Positions 1-10,652 of a stretch of DNA of 64,000 bases are shown here, piece after piece. Below the pieces are notes generated by a model. The model was not told where the DNA came from and made no database searches. It was given only the letters and a program-made list of their open reading frames with translations. Source of the DNA: Plantago major (lineage: Eukaryota; Streptophyta; Magnoliopsida; Lamiales; Plantaginaceae); NCBI GenBank assembly GCA_026545765.1, contig CM048843.1, positions 14,599,200-14,663,199 of the forward strand, written 5' to 3'. Numbering within the stretch: position 1 is the first letter of the stretch; the number at the start of each line of letters is the position of its first letter. A program made the translations under genes and the position numbers.

Positions 1-27
1 CCTCCGGGAGCTACAAAACCTAGTTTC

Positions 28-198
28 ATGTGCCTTCATATTAGTTTCAAGATCTTTTATGTTAGTTTCAGAACCACAAAATCTGGTTTCAGAACCGCAA
101 AACCTAGTTTCATGTTCACTAAAATTAGTTTCAGAACCACTAAAGTTAGTTTCAGGTTCACTAAAGTTAGTTTCAGAAGAACTCATAATTCTAAAACC
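28..198. repeat. GTTAGTTTCAG minisatellite, left block
   Basis: Short direct repeats of about 20 bp with the core GTTAGTTTCAG and variable tails such as AACCACTAAA. It is the same family as the larger block beginning near 862. The short forward reading frame through it is only a translation of the repeat. Confidence 0.8.
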
Positions 199-201
199 TT
201 A

Positions 202-746
202 GACCACTCCCAATGGGTCGTGAGTTAAGACCGTGAATAGTTGCGGTCGTGAGCGACGGCTGATTTAACGACCACTGCAGGAAAAAAACTGTCCAATGGG
301 TCGTCGGACGACCGTGAATAGTGTTTTTTTATTATTTTTTTCGTATTTTTTTTATATTTTTTTTAGCTTGCTTCACATATTATAAGAGTGTTTAGAAATT
401 GAAATTACTCAAATTGGATTCTTAAAACTCGTTTTATAATTTATTGAGATTGAAATCAGAATGAAAAAAAATGAGAAATGAGTAATTTATAGATCTCGAA
501 ATGAGTTGTATTTATAGATCTCGAAAAAATATAGCCGTTGGGATATTTTTTATTTAATATTACTTTATAAATTAATTTTAAAAAAAATAAAAATAAAAAA
601 GGGGTGGGGCCCACCCGGTCGTCCGTGGGTGGGCTCACCCAATGGTCGACGACGATTCAAAATTCGGCCTTGTTAAGGCGAATTTTGGGTGGTTGCACTC
701 ACGTGAGGCACGGCGTCTTCGACGACCACTCCCATTGGGAGTGGTC
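202..746. mobile_element. Tourist-like (PIF/Harbinger) MITE
   Basis: The 545-bp element starts GACCACTCCCAATGGG and ends with the reverse complement of a near-identical sequence. It is flanked by TTA at 199-201 and TTA at 747-749, the usual PIF/Harbinger target duplication. It has no transposase ORF. The interior holds several TGGGTCGT/GACGACC sub-repeats and an AT-rich core. It separates the two blocks of the GTTAGTTTCAG minisatellite. Confidence 0.8.
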
Positions 747-861
747 TTAGGGAAAAATGGTGAACCCTAAATCAACTGAATTTGAATACTCCCTCCGGAA
801 GCTACGGTCTTAATTAGGGTTTAGGACGGTCAGGTCTGGGCCCTAAACCCTAATTGATTGT

Positions 862-1690
862 CGAGTTCTGAATGTTAGTTTCAAGATCTAGTCTATTATT
901 TCAGCAAAAATAGTATTAGTTTCAGGTTCATTAAAGTTAGTTTCAGGCCCAACAAATGTTAGTTTCAGGCCCACTAAAGTTAGTTTCAGGGTCATTAAGC
1001 TTAGTTTCAGGGCTATTCTAGCTAGTTTCAGGAACTCAGAAGTTAGTTTCAGTTTATTAATGTTAGTTTCAGGTTCACTAAAAGTTAGTTTCAGGTTCAT
1101 TAAGCTAGTTTTAGGAACTCAGAAGTTAGTTTCATGTTCATTAATGTTAGTTTCAAGAACTAAAAATGTTAGTTTCAGGTTCACTAAAAGTTAGTTTCAG
1201 GTTCATTAAGCTAGTTTCAGGAACTCAGAAGTTAGTTTCAGGTTCACTAAAAGTTAGTTTCAGGTTCACTAAAAGTTAGTTTCAGGTTCATTAAGCTAGT
1301 TTCAGGAACTCAGAAGTTAGTTGCATGTTCATTAATGTTAGTTTCAGGGACTAAAAATGTTAGTTTCAGGTTCACTAAAAGTTAGTTTCAGGTTCCATCA
1401 CGCAACACAAAAGGAAAAATTCTAAAAAACAAAAACACAGAAAGAATGTAAACAATGTTAGTTTCAGGATCGTTTCTGTTAGTTTCAGCATCATTAGTAT
1501 TAGTTTCAGGAACTCATAAATTTAGTTTCAGGTTCATTAAAGTTAGTTTCAGAAACTAGAAAGTTAGTTTCTTTTTTATTAAAATTAGTTTCAGGTTCAT
1601 TAAGCTAGTTTCAGGAACTCAGAAGTTAGTTTCATGTTCATTAATGTTAGATTCAGGAACTAAAAATGTTAGTTTCAGATTCCATCACAC
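862..1690. repeat. GTTAGTTTCAGGTTCAYTAAA minisatellite, main block
   Basis: Dozens of direct repeats of about 20-24 bp with the core GTTAGTTTCAG followed by variants of GTTCACTAAA, GTTCATTAAGCTA or GAACTCAGAA. The variants form a longer pattern: a segment of about 90 bp (GTTCATTAAGCTAG...AACTCAGAAG...) recurs several times between 1080 and 1400 and again near 1590. The array is briefly interrupted at 1390-1455 and again after 1680 by a shared ACACAAAAGGAAAA motif. I see no coding potential. Confidence 0.85.
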
Positions 1691-1889
1691 AACACAAAAG
1701 GAAAATTTTGAAAAAACAAAAGCACATAAAAGAATCTTCTAGTGCACTCTGCCCTGAAACTAGTCCAATCAAAATCATTCAACCTGAATTTCTCGATTGC
1801 GATCTCCAACATACTAGAAAAACGTGAAACCAATTTCTATGCCAAAAGCATGGCTAAGACCATTACAAGTCAATGAAACCATAAAATTC

Positions 1890-2115
1890 ATGTTGAAAAC
1901 GAGAAGAAAATAGGTGAAAATAACAAAGAGAGATGAGGAAGAAAGCGTGGAGGAGAAAGCAAGTGAAAATAAAAGGCAAAAAGAAGTCCGTACTAATCCA
2001 TGTCGAAAACGAGAAGAAAATAGAAGAAAATAGCGAAGAGAGATGAGGAAGAAAGGGTGCTGGAGGAAGAAAGCGTGGAGGAAAAAGCGAGAGAAGAAAA
2101 AAATCAGAAAGAATA
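1890..2115. repeat. Purine-rich tandem duplication, about 110 bp unit
   Basis: Two imperfect copies of a GAGAAGAAAATAG...GAGATGAGGAAGAAAG segment start near 1891 and 2001. The long minus-strand reading frames here are phenylalanine/serine-rich low complexity produced by the purine strand asymmetry and are not called as genes. Confidence 0.6.
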
Positions 2116-2560
2116 CGTATTGTACTGGCACTGGATCTAGAAGAAAGAGTAAGGGTATATTGGGAAAACATGGAAGGAATTAGGGCTCCAAAAAATAGAA
2201 TGGTCTTTTTTGCAAGCCTTTTTTTGAGTGGTCCTTTTGTGCAAGTCCAACCCACAAAGTGATCCTTATATGACATTTCCTAATTATTTTTTCACATTGC
2301 GTAGCCTTTTCCATCAAAGGATCAAAGGACCGAGGGAATATTGTTTTGCTTCTTGGCATTAGTTTGCAATCTTAGTTTTTGTCAGGACCTTCATAATTTA
2401 AATACTCATGGACTTATATTTGGAATTTATGTACTTAAATTACTTGTATTAAAGCTTCGAATTATGTTGATGTTTCCCTTACTGTTGCGGGTTAGTTTAT
2501 TAAGCTTATGAAGTCTAATGTCTCTTTCTTTAATGCGTCATTTATGTCCTTATTTTGATG
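2116..2560. other. Intergenic, nothing recognised
   Basis: AT-rich noncoding sequence. I see no gene, repeat array or element end in it. Confidence 0.5.
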
Positions 2561-2565
2561 CGTTA

Positions 2566-2950
2566 AATCGCCAATCCGCCCGCCTCAAGTAGTCAACCGA
2601 ACCGCGGCGGTTGAGAGAAAATCCCACCCGCCACAGTTAATGATTTGGCCTACCCGCTATAGGTGGGTCGGTTAGAACTTTGGCAAATAACCGCCCATGT
2701 ACACCCCTACATGGCGCCATGGAAGCTCCAGATCGGAGTTTCCGCCCGCCATGGAAGCTCCGATCTGGAGCTTCCACGCCATGGAAGCTCTAGATCAGAG
2801 CTTCCATGGCGGAAGCTCCGAAAAAAAAAAAAAAAAAGATCTGAGCTTCTATGGCGGAAGCTGAGCTTCCGCCATTCGGCAGTGGCGTGGCCGGAGCTCC
2901 GGCAGTCCATGGCGGAAGCTCCGATCAAGCTTTCGTGGCGGCTTCCGGTT
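2566..2950. repeat. GC-rich palindromic repeat cluster
   Basis: Starts with a CCGCCCGCC...GCGGCGGTT segment and continues as alternating direct and inverted copies of CCATGGAAGCTCCGATC / GATCTGGAGCTTCCATGG between about 2710 and 2945, with an A-run at 2821-2837. The cluster can fold on itself repeatedly. Reading frames exist on both strands but are mirror images of the palindromes. It may be a degenerate DNA-transposon end, but I found no target duplication. Confidence 0.6.
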
Positions 2951-2959
2951 AGAGTAAAA

Positions 2960-3480
2960 ATATTTTTTTTAAAATATATTTAAATAATTTAAAGCGACGT
3001 ATGCGGTTGGAGCAACATGTAACGCAACACCTTGTGCGACACGAGCAACACTCCATGGCAACACTTAGTGCGAAAGTTAATAGATTATTCGATCTCCACC
3101 GTTAAAATTTTAATCTAATGGATCAAAATAGGTGACTGGCGTTAGTCAGGGCGACACCTTGACTGACGGTAGAAAGCCCCTAGATAGATAGCCTCAAATG
3201 TTAGATATGATGGAAACGGTTGATCTAGAGGCTTTTTTTTTTTCTTCGTTTTATCCTTTTTAGTAACTTTTTTTTTATGTAAATTCTCATTTGATAGTAA
3301 TAATTACTTGGTTGAGTTTGTTTAGAATAATAGTATATATTTCTTGGTATATTGAAAATTGCAAAAATTCCTCCAGACAAACAAAGTCAATTTAAATAAT
3401 GAGACGAATTAACAATTTGATTTTTTCAGATTGCTTAGCTCGACCGGTACTTTTTAGTGAAAAACTTTACAACAAGTTAT
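2960..3480. other. Intergenic, nothing recognised
   Basis: AT-rich sequence with a T-run near 3233-3243. No ORF or element boundary can be supported. Confidence 0.5.
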
Positions 3481-3489
3481 GTTAGTGTT

Positions 3490-4400
3490 TGGGATATTTG
3501 AGAAGGTAAGTCTGGAACTTCTGGGCACAATTAGGATCGCTTTCCTTTAAGCGTTATTCGCTCCCACTACTAGTGTACAATTGGGTAACAACGAATCGCT
3601 TGCAGGATACAAAGAAGCCTAGACTAAACTGTATGTTTAACTACGTATTGTACAACCGGAATTAAACCCAAAAACTGGAATAAGCAGTAAAAGAAATGCT
3701 ACATAAACAAATACTGCAAATATTGTTTCCGTAGCATAAGGGAGAGATAGAAGGTTCTGGTGTGTCTTCAATCTGGAACTAGCCCTCTTATTTATAGTTT
3801 CAAAGGTCATGTCTGAAGAGGCACAACCCTCCAGAAAATCTGGATAAGAACAGAGGCAATGGATCAGGATTAAATCACACCTTTTTAAATCAATGGTCAT
3901 GATTAAATGACTGTTGGTTCAAATTTGAAAAAGCGGTTGGCTTTTTCCGGGTTAAACCTGACTGCAGAATTATTCTCTAGATTAAATCCTGACCGTACAA
4001 ATTTTAAACAAAATTAACGGCTAAGATCGATGCAAGCGTGCGCCTAACAAAAGCACCACGGGCTTGGGCGTGCGCGTGTGGCCCTGCCAAGTGCACCTAC
4101 TTAATGATTAGTTTACACGTCATTAATGCACTTTCATAAATAAACTAAACTTTCCACACTTACTTTTCCCATGTAGGACAAAGTGAATTAGTTTATTTAT
4201 TACTTCACACTTTCCATATGATACAAGAAGTAATAATTTATACTTCACACTTACCAAAGTTCATCATTCGTTTTCAATGTAAGACATTGATTACCCATCT
4301 CTTCCATAATTTATTATTGAAATCTCCCACAACTTATCATGACGTTCATGTATCCCTCCAATCATATTTGTATTTTAGATCAGATTGTCGATGTTTAATA
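3490..4400 (-). mobile_element. Possible degenerate LTR remnant
   Basis: On the minus strand there is a TATAAATAAGAGG promoter-like box (near 3788-3800) preceded by a GC-richer segment (4020-4100) and followed by a transcribed-leader-like stretch down to 3490, which is the layout of an LTR U3-R region. I found no matching second LTR, no TG...CA ends with a target duplication and no gag or pol nearby, so this is tentative. Confidence 0.3.
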
Positions 4401-4424
4401 TAAAATAATTAATGTCTATCAATG

Positions 4425-4815
4425 ATTTAAACATTCAGAAATAAAAATCACCTATTTGACATTTAACGTCAACAATTGCGACATAAACATATGCTTTTAC
4501 TGGTAAGAAAAACTAAACATTCAGAAACAACAAACACATCACATATTTGATGTTAAACGTCAACAATTGTTGTATAAACATGTGATATTACTAGTAAAAA
4601 AAATCTAAACATTCAGCAACAACATATGTTTGTATTGTGATTCAATAATATAAACTAAACATTCAGAAACAAAAAAAACAACAACAAACACATCACATAT
4701 TTGACGTTAAACGTCAACAATTGTTGTATAAACATGTGATATTACTAGTAAAAAAAAATCTAAACATTCAGCAATAGCATATGATTGTATTGTGATTCAA
4801 TAATATAAATATTAA
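4425..4815. repeat. Tandem repeat, about 150 bp unit
   Basis: Blocks beginning AAACATTCAGAAAC and containing ACATATTTGAYGTTAAACGTC and TTGTTGTATAAACATGTGAT recur near 4514 and 4662, with a more diverged copy from 4430. The two best copies are nearly identical over more than 100 bp. Confidence 0.7.
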
Positions 4816-4967
4816 CTAAACTCAGAATTTTAATGAGATCGGTGATAATATAGCCTCATTGGAAGATGTGTGGCCTTCAAATTCAATAACCTGATAGAGA
4901 GGTGTGAACTTCGAGACTTGGGGCTTCCATGGCCCCAAGTTCACTTGGAACAACAACTTAACAAGTG

Positions 4968-5480
4968 CAACTAACATTTAGGAACGAACCGACCGATCTT
5001 TGGCAGATGATAAATGGTGCAAGATGTTTCCGAATAATGCAGTTCTGCATGTCCCCAAACAGGGGCGGACCTAGGGCAGATGGGCGAACGCCCCCCTTAA
5101 AATTTGGAATTTTTTTTTTATAGGTAATATTTTCGAAAATTTTGGATTTTGCCCCCCTTAATCCTCGGAAAAACATCATATATGTAATTTCGCCCCCCAA
5201 GGTTGAAAACGTAGGTCCGCCCCTGTCCCCAAAACTTACTCAGACCAACATCCGGTTCTGACTTCTTGTTATGGGCTGGATGATAAAAAAGAACCGTCCC
5301 TTCCGTTTTGAAAAGGCATTGTTCGTTAACGACGAGTGTAAACATTTCATTGAAGATATTTGGAGGGGCAATATTGATGTGGTCTCAGCTATTGCTCAAG
5401 TGTCGGATACTATTATATTGTGGAACCGTGAAAAGTTTGGCAATATTTTCTACGAGAAAAGGAAGCTTCTTGGCAGGTAG
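4968..5480 (+). pseudogene. LINE (non-LTR retrotransposon) fragment, endonuclease/RT junction
   Basis: Before the inserted MITE the reading frame gives ...DDKWCKMFPNNAVLHVPK. After it the frame resumes with TYSDQHPVLTSC, the C-terminal SD-H-P motif of the LINE endonuclease domain. After a frameshift near 5280 comes RPFRFEKALFVNDECKHFIEDIWRG..., a block usually lying between endonuclease and reverse transcriptase in plant LINEs. No RT core follows. Only about 170 residues of a protein normally over 1000 aa remain. It is interrupted by the hAT-like MITE at 5060-5225. Confidence 0.7.
5060..5225. mobile_element. hAT-like MITE
   Basis: A 166-bp element with terminal inverted repeats CAGGGGCGGACCTA and TAGGTCCGCCCCTG and a perfect 8-bp target duplication TCCCCAAA at 5052-5059 and 5226-5233. 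It is inserted in the LINE fragment. It has no ORF, so it must have been moved by a transposase encoded elsewhere. Confidence 0.88.
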
Positions 5481-5955
5481 ATGGGAATGGGATACAGAAG
5501 TCACTGGTTCAACATTGCATCTCGTTTGTAACTGACTTGGAGAAACAAATACAAAAAAAATTCACCATTCGACATTGCAAGATGAAGAGTGAACTAGTTG
5601 CAAACATAATCTAGTCGGATTGATAAGATTGACACCATATTCGCTAAATCCTTACACATAGCATAGCTATTCAATACCGTATCTACGCAATACACATGAC
5701 TACTATAACTCCCATATCTCTGGAAATAGTCTTCAAATCAAATATCTTTTATCTTTGATCTATCAGGTTATATATGTCCATGTTTTAATTCAATCAAGTA
5801 TATTTGTTTTTAAAGTGTGTTTTCACTTTTCAGCATACACATCTTTATGAACTCAAAAAAGATTTTTCGCATTATGAGTTCCTTATAGTTTGACACTCTA
5901 AATACAAACTTAAATATCTAGTTAGTTTAATTTTGCTAGGGTTAATTAAACCATC
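5481..5955. other. Intergenic, nothing recognised
   Basis: AT-rich sequence downstream of the LINE fragment. I see no gene or repeat. Confidence 0.5.
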
Positions 5956-6231
5956 GTGGTGTTCTACGACACGTCAACACCCATCGGTGCATCACACATA
6001 CTGAATTTTATTTCCATTCCCCGTCGAGTATCGAAACTCGACGGGGCATATACTAGTGGAATGAAGGATGATAAACTTGTTGGGGAAATTTTGGGTGGTG
6101 ATAATCCTGGAAACTTCTTTGGATCGTGTAGTCACTTTCCAAACAAGATAATTCGACCCAATTTACAGTCTGGGTTGCACGAATTCCTTGCGGGGATAAT
6201 CCAAGAAGGCAATCTAATTCAGGCTATATGA
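5956..6231 (+). other. Unrecognised 91-codon open reading frame
   Basis: A forward frame of 91 codons containing SIPRRVSKLDGAYTSGM and FGSCSHFPNKIIRPNLQSG. I do not recognise a family. The DNA at about 6018-6045 contains a short inverted pair, CCCCGTCGAGT and ACTCGACGGGG. The frame has no neighbour in an obvious exon arrangement and may be a fragment of a mobile element or chance. Confidence 0.2.
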
Positions 6232-6696
6232 ATTTCGATCAGAAAGTAGAGAGGATGTTAGATTTTCGTATGTACGTTCTGGAGACCGATTCCTCCAATC
6301 TTTTTAAGTACAAAATCGAAGCAATCTTGCGGTTAAGGCGGTTGAGGGGTTTCTAAAACTTATCCAGAATTAACTGAATTTCCCAAAAAAGTGGTATCGC
6401 CCTCACGATTGACAGGGCTCCGCCTCGACCTCCAAGGGGCGCAATTTCGACCTCGCTCAGATTTGCGATCGATAACTCGTTAGCGCAACACGTGCACTAC
6501 CCGAACTCGTTCCGAGCCTTAACGTGAGATCGCATCGGTCTCTAGTAAATCACATTACTACTAAAATGAGTTGATGACACTAAAATCACCAACAAAACTC
6601 TATAGCTAAACATAGCATAACTCCTCAGAGTTAGCGATGATGGCATATCATATCATAACAACAGATCTCATTTATAACAACTCGAATGAAGAAGTA
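6232..6696. other. 3' flank of the MAPKKK gene
   Basis: No ORF of note. It holds a moderately GC-rich segment at 6380-6530 of unknown origin, then AT-rich sequence that should contain the 3' UTR and poly(A) site of the minus-strand gene ending at 6697. Confidence 0.45.
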
Positions 6697-9600
6697 TCAT
6701 CCGGATCCCGAAAAGTGTGACATCTTTGCTTGAATAATCTCAGGATCCCAATAAGAGGGAGCATTTCTTCTAGGACCAGGTTGACATCTGGGCACATCCA
6801 AATACCTTTGCATTGTAGATTGATTAAGATGATGGTATGTGTTGGCACCAATGCCACCAGTTACAGCTGTGGATAAATTGGATCTTGTACTCTGGTTAGA
6901 TATAGGTTGTTGTGGCAAAATCTTTACATCCCGATGTTGAGAGGATTCTTGATCTGGAACAACTGGCGACACTGGTCGTGATAGTTTCCTTGGAGTATAA
7001 ACATTGATATTGCTGGCATTATGAACAAACAGAATCAAGGGACAGAAAAAATTGTTTCAAGATACATGGCTTGTTTTTTAACCACAAGGTTTAATATATA
7101 TATCGTTTATAGTCTATAGATGTATTTTTCGAACAGGGCTAATGCAGTAATGCTCATCACTGGCTCACTACATTAGATTAATGTCATACTCGTTTTCAAC
7201 TGTGTTCAATCCATTAATTATAATAGATGATAAATAGATAGGTATTGTATATGGATGGTACCTTGAATGTGTATTTGGGTGTGATACTCGAGATGTTGGT
7301 GTACCATGTCTATCTGAAATCAACTGGTGTGTATTTCTCTCCTGATCAATGCCCTGTAAATAATTTGTAGACCAAAAGTTATTAAAGAAATATTCAGTAT
7401 GTAATATACTATACTTCCTCCGCCCCAGAACAAAAGTAAACGAGAAACTTGCTCGGGACGTAGGAAGTAGTACTTGAAAAAGCAGATGGAAATTTATATG
7501 AACACTCCTGAGTAACTGATGTGTAATTACATAATTGTTCATATCTAAGAACAACAAAAGAGGCAACATGTGAAGTTCAGATCAAGTTTTGCATGTGTAC
7601 TCTAATTAATCGCAGACTCGCAGTCACATAGGGGATTTGATTCAACAATTTTATTGGATAGGCACATAAAAGATGCATCAAACAAGTAACATGAAACAGA
7701 CAAAGGATTCAGATCATATCCATTTGTGAAATCTTATATTGAAAGACAAAGATATTATTGAAAGACTTGTGTTCTGCTGTCAAAGACACGAAATTTAGCT
7801 AATTTGCTGCCAGAAACCGTACCCAATATGTCGTTGGAGTTGTTGAAATAGTAGTACTCTTCAAAAACGGGTGCTCCAGAAGCTGAGCAGCCGTGGGACG
7901 ATGATGGGGATTTCGTTGCAAACAAAGCCCTACAAATTCTTTCCCATCTCCAGACAGATGATCTGGAATTGTTGGACGTTCTTTGGTACAACCAATCTTG
8001 AACAAAGCCACAGCCTTTTGAACCAAATCATAATGCATCAATCAGAAACTGATAATATCTTCTATAATGGCATTTTAATGTTTTAATGCAACCAGCAAAA
8101 AAGTAACAACCTCTCCATACTGGCTCCATGGTGGTTTAGCTGAAGCCATTTCCAATACTGTGCATCCAAGGCTCCATATATCTACAGCAGGATTGCACTC
8201 GTTCGAGTACCTTATCATCTTATGTGAGCAGCATAATAATAAGGTTAATAAACTAATAAAGTACGCTATAGACGCCTTGACTAGCAAGAATCTTAGAGCA
8301 ACTAACCTCAGGTGCCAACCAATAAGGGAGTCCCTCCAATGCTAGCAAATTGAATCGCCTTAGAGTCTGTAAGAACACGCATGTTTATAAACGTTTGCCA
8401 ACATTTAGGACATGTTTACTTCCAATCTTTCGAGTGACTTACATGCTTTGAAGTGCCAAAGCCAGTCAACTTGATGCTGCCATTTGGATCAACAAGTACA
8501 GTAGCCCCTTTAATATCCCTGCAAAATTCTTGTCGAATGTTTACATATGAATGAATGATTGACCTAGCAGGTTGAAATCAATGAAAGTAAGTAGATGTAC
8601 CTGTGTATAGTTCCTGTGGAATGTAGATATGCAAGTCCAGACAACATTTGTTGTGTATAACTACGGATGGCCGATTCTCCTAATCTACCGTAGTCTTGAA
8701 GAATCTTATGGACGGATCCACCAGATACATATTCAGAATATATACAAAGTTTCTCATCCACCTGTAGAAGGATTACAGGACCAATTAGTATAGGTGAGTT
8801 CAAACATGAGTTTATTGAACATTTGAGTACCAATTGGTTAGATGAATCCTTAGGTACTCAGCCGTCAGCATAATAGACAAAATCAAGTCACAAAATCGGA
8901 CGTGAGGCCATGACAGCAATTGCGTTGCTAGTAGTCTAAGATAAAAAAAACTTCCATAAATTTTCAATGAGTCAGTAAAACATGCACCTTGTGCTTATAG
9001 GATTGATAAGAAAGTTTATGTGAAATGTTGCAAAATGAAAGCAAAGAAGTTGTATCACACAACTGACCATTTCGGATCCATAGTACTGTACTATATTGGG
9101 ATGCCGTAAACTGCTAAGCATTGCAATCTCCTGTGAGAAATTATACACTTTAATGTGATGAAGAAGTCCTTCACTAGGAAATATAAGTGCACAATATAGT
9201 CGATGATAACTAAAGGACTTTGCATCAAGCGTATATGCTTTTCTCATAAGCAACTCACTCGTTTTAACTGCTCTGCACTTCTCTTTGACTCTGCATCATC
9301 AGGATGTAGTATAACTTCCTTCATCGCACACATTTCGCCAGTTTCACTATAACAAAAAGAATTAGCTAGCACAGATATCCGGTAAGTTGTTAACATACAT
9401 GCTCAATGAAGTATAAGGGATAAGTAGTTGAAATCGGGATATATAATAAAGGAAAGTGCGAATTTGAGATTAAGACAGACAGATGAAGTATATACCTGTT
9501 AAAACCGACATATACGCTTCCGAGAGGGCCTTTTTCAAGTAACTTCCCTTTCTTCCAAGGAGATCCAGGAGGTGATAAAACTGATGTTGGAGAAGGTGTT

Positions 9601-10163
9601 TTGGAACTGGGAGGAAGTGGCAAGGGATGACATAAGTGTTTTGTATCATTAGGCCACTTTATATTAGTATTATGCGGTTGATCATGGTGTCCTGCTCCTT
9701 GATTAGAAGTAGTAGGTGGTGGACTTGGAAGCGGAGAAAGTTTCGAAGTAGCAGCACGATCAAAGGCATCCCAAGGCCGAAGTGTTAATTTTGGCACTTG
9801 AATAACCAGAGAAGAACACGATTTTCTAGAACGGATGGAGGAGTTACGTTTCAAAACCGGAACTGGTAAAACTGTTGAGACAGTACTTGGACTGGCTCCA
9901 GGAACATAAGAATCAGTAGTAATTTGTGAGGTTGAAGAGGTAGTGTTAGGAGCTGTGTCATCTTGTTGAAGAGTGGAAAAGGTAAAGTCAAAATTATCGT
10001 CGTCTTGATTGAAGGTGAAGGTGAAACTCCCTGCAGAGCCTGATGAATCAGAGCTTAGGCTAGGACTTCTAGATTGCTGGTGAAAGAGTTCCCATAGTTG
10101 CTGTTTCTTGACAACTGCTGAAACCAGTTTCTCCCAATTGTCGTAGATGCATCTTCTTGACAT
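6697..10163 (-). CDS. MEKK/YODA-class MAP kinase kinase kinase, probable pseudokinase
   Basis: Ten exons with GT-AG borders join in frame to 607 aa: 10163-9496, 9346-9259, 9130-9068, 8761-8601, 8518-8443, 8366-8307, 8218-8111, 8014-7823, 7353-7262 and 7012-6697. The Ser/Pro-rich N-terminal region (1-200) is followed by a kinase domain (about 203-460) and a C-terminal tail with the YTPRKLSRPVSP and TGGIGA blocks typical of plant MAPKKK3/5/YODA. Present: Lys232 (CAMKE), helix-C Glu253, His326-Arg327-Asp328 and APE370-372. Lost: the first P-loop Gly (LLEKGPLG, Glu210), the catalytic-loop Asn (DIKGAT, Thr333) and the DFG Asp (GFG, Gly346). Active family members phosphorylate MAPKKs. Here Mg-ATP binding should be impaired, so a scaffold or regulatory role is inferred. 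The least certain border is the donor at 7822; reading through instead would end the protein at 7799. Confidence 0.88.
7414..7467. mobile_element. Very short Stowaway-like MITE in an intron
   Basis: 54 bp with ends CTTCCTCCGCCCC and GGGACGTAGGAAG, which resemble the Stowaway (Tc1/mariner) terminal repeat CTCCCTCCGTCCC, flanked by TA at 7412-7413 and 7468-7469. It lies in the MAPKKK intron between the exons ending at 7823 and starting at 7353. Confidence 0.6.
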
Positions 10164-10348
10164 GATCTAGCTACACACTTACTGGCTACCTAGTATAGTA
10201 TACCACTTGTACTTCCTATCTTGTTTGATCGATCTCAGCCTGTAATTAATTGAAATGTTGCTGAATGATCATTGATTGATACCTATTAATAGTAACTAGT
10301 AACCACTAACCACCACAGATCATGCATTGACTTAAAGAATATAGGGAC

Positions 10349-10371
10349 CCAAGAATATATATATATATATG
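10349..10371 (-). promoter_or_regulatory. (AT)n tract, possible TATA region of the MAPKKK gene
   Basis: An alternating AT run about 190 bp upstream of the MAPKKK start codon. It is at a plausible distance for a TATA region but could equally be a simple microsatellite. No other promoter element is supported. Confidence 0.3.
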
Positions 10372-10652
10372 TAAAGAGATGCTACACGAAACCTGATTTA
10401 CGCGTTATCAAAATTACCTATCATCAGCTGCTGAGTCTTCCTAACACCCTTATTATACATGGACTAAAAATGACCGACAAATATTAATGTTGCATGTAAT
10501 TTGCGAGTATTCTACTGTCAAAGTTCGAAAAGAAATTCTCCTTAGTAATCTTGTGAATCATGGACTTTTACAATATAATATAGTTTACTTTTAATAAGAA
10601 ATAAATATGTGACGATTAAATAAATTAATCGAGAAAATAAGATAGTCAAAAA
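10372..10652. other. Upstream flank of the MAPKKK gene
   Basis: Contains CCTGATTTACGCGTTAT near 10390, which recurs with one mismatch near 14155 on the far side of the hAT-like element. No gene is seen. Confidence 0.45.

Noticed and set aside
820..856. Telomere-like motifs (AGGGTTTAG, CCCTAAACCCTAA)
   Set aside because: Only one or two units in each orientation; a short inverted pair, not an interstitial telomeric array.
1814..2276. Two minus-strand frames of 105 and 137 codons
   Set aside because: Phe/Ser/Leu low complexity from a purine-rich tandem duplication on the plus strand.
6672..6857. Alternative minus-strand frame over the MAPKKK last exon
   Set aside because: Shadow of the real frame, which carries the family motif YTPRKLSRPVSP.
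7799..7822. MAPKKK ending at the in-frame stop at 7799 instead of splicing at 7822
   Set aside because: The downstream exons 7353-7262 and 7012-6697 continue in phase and encode the family C-terminal tail; read-through remains possible as an isoform.
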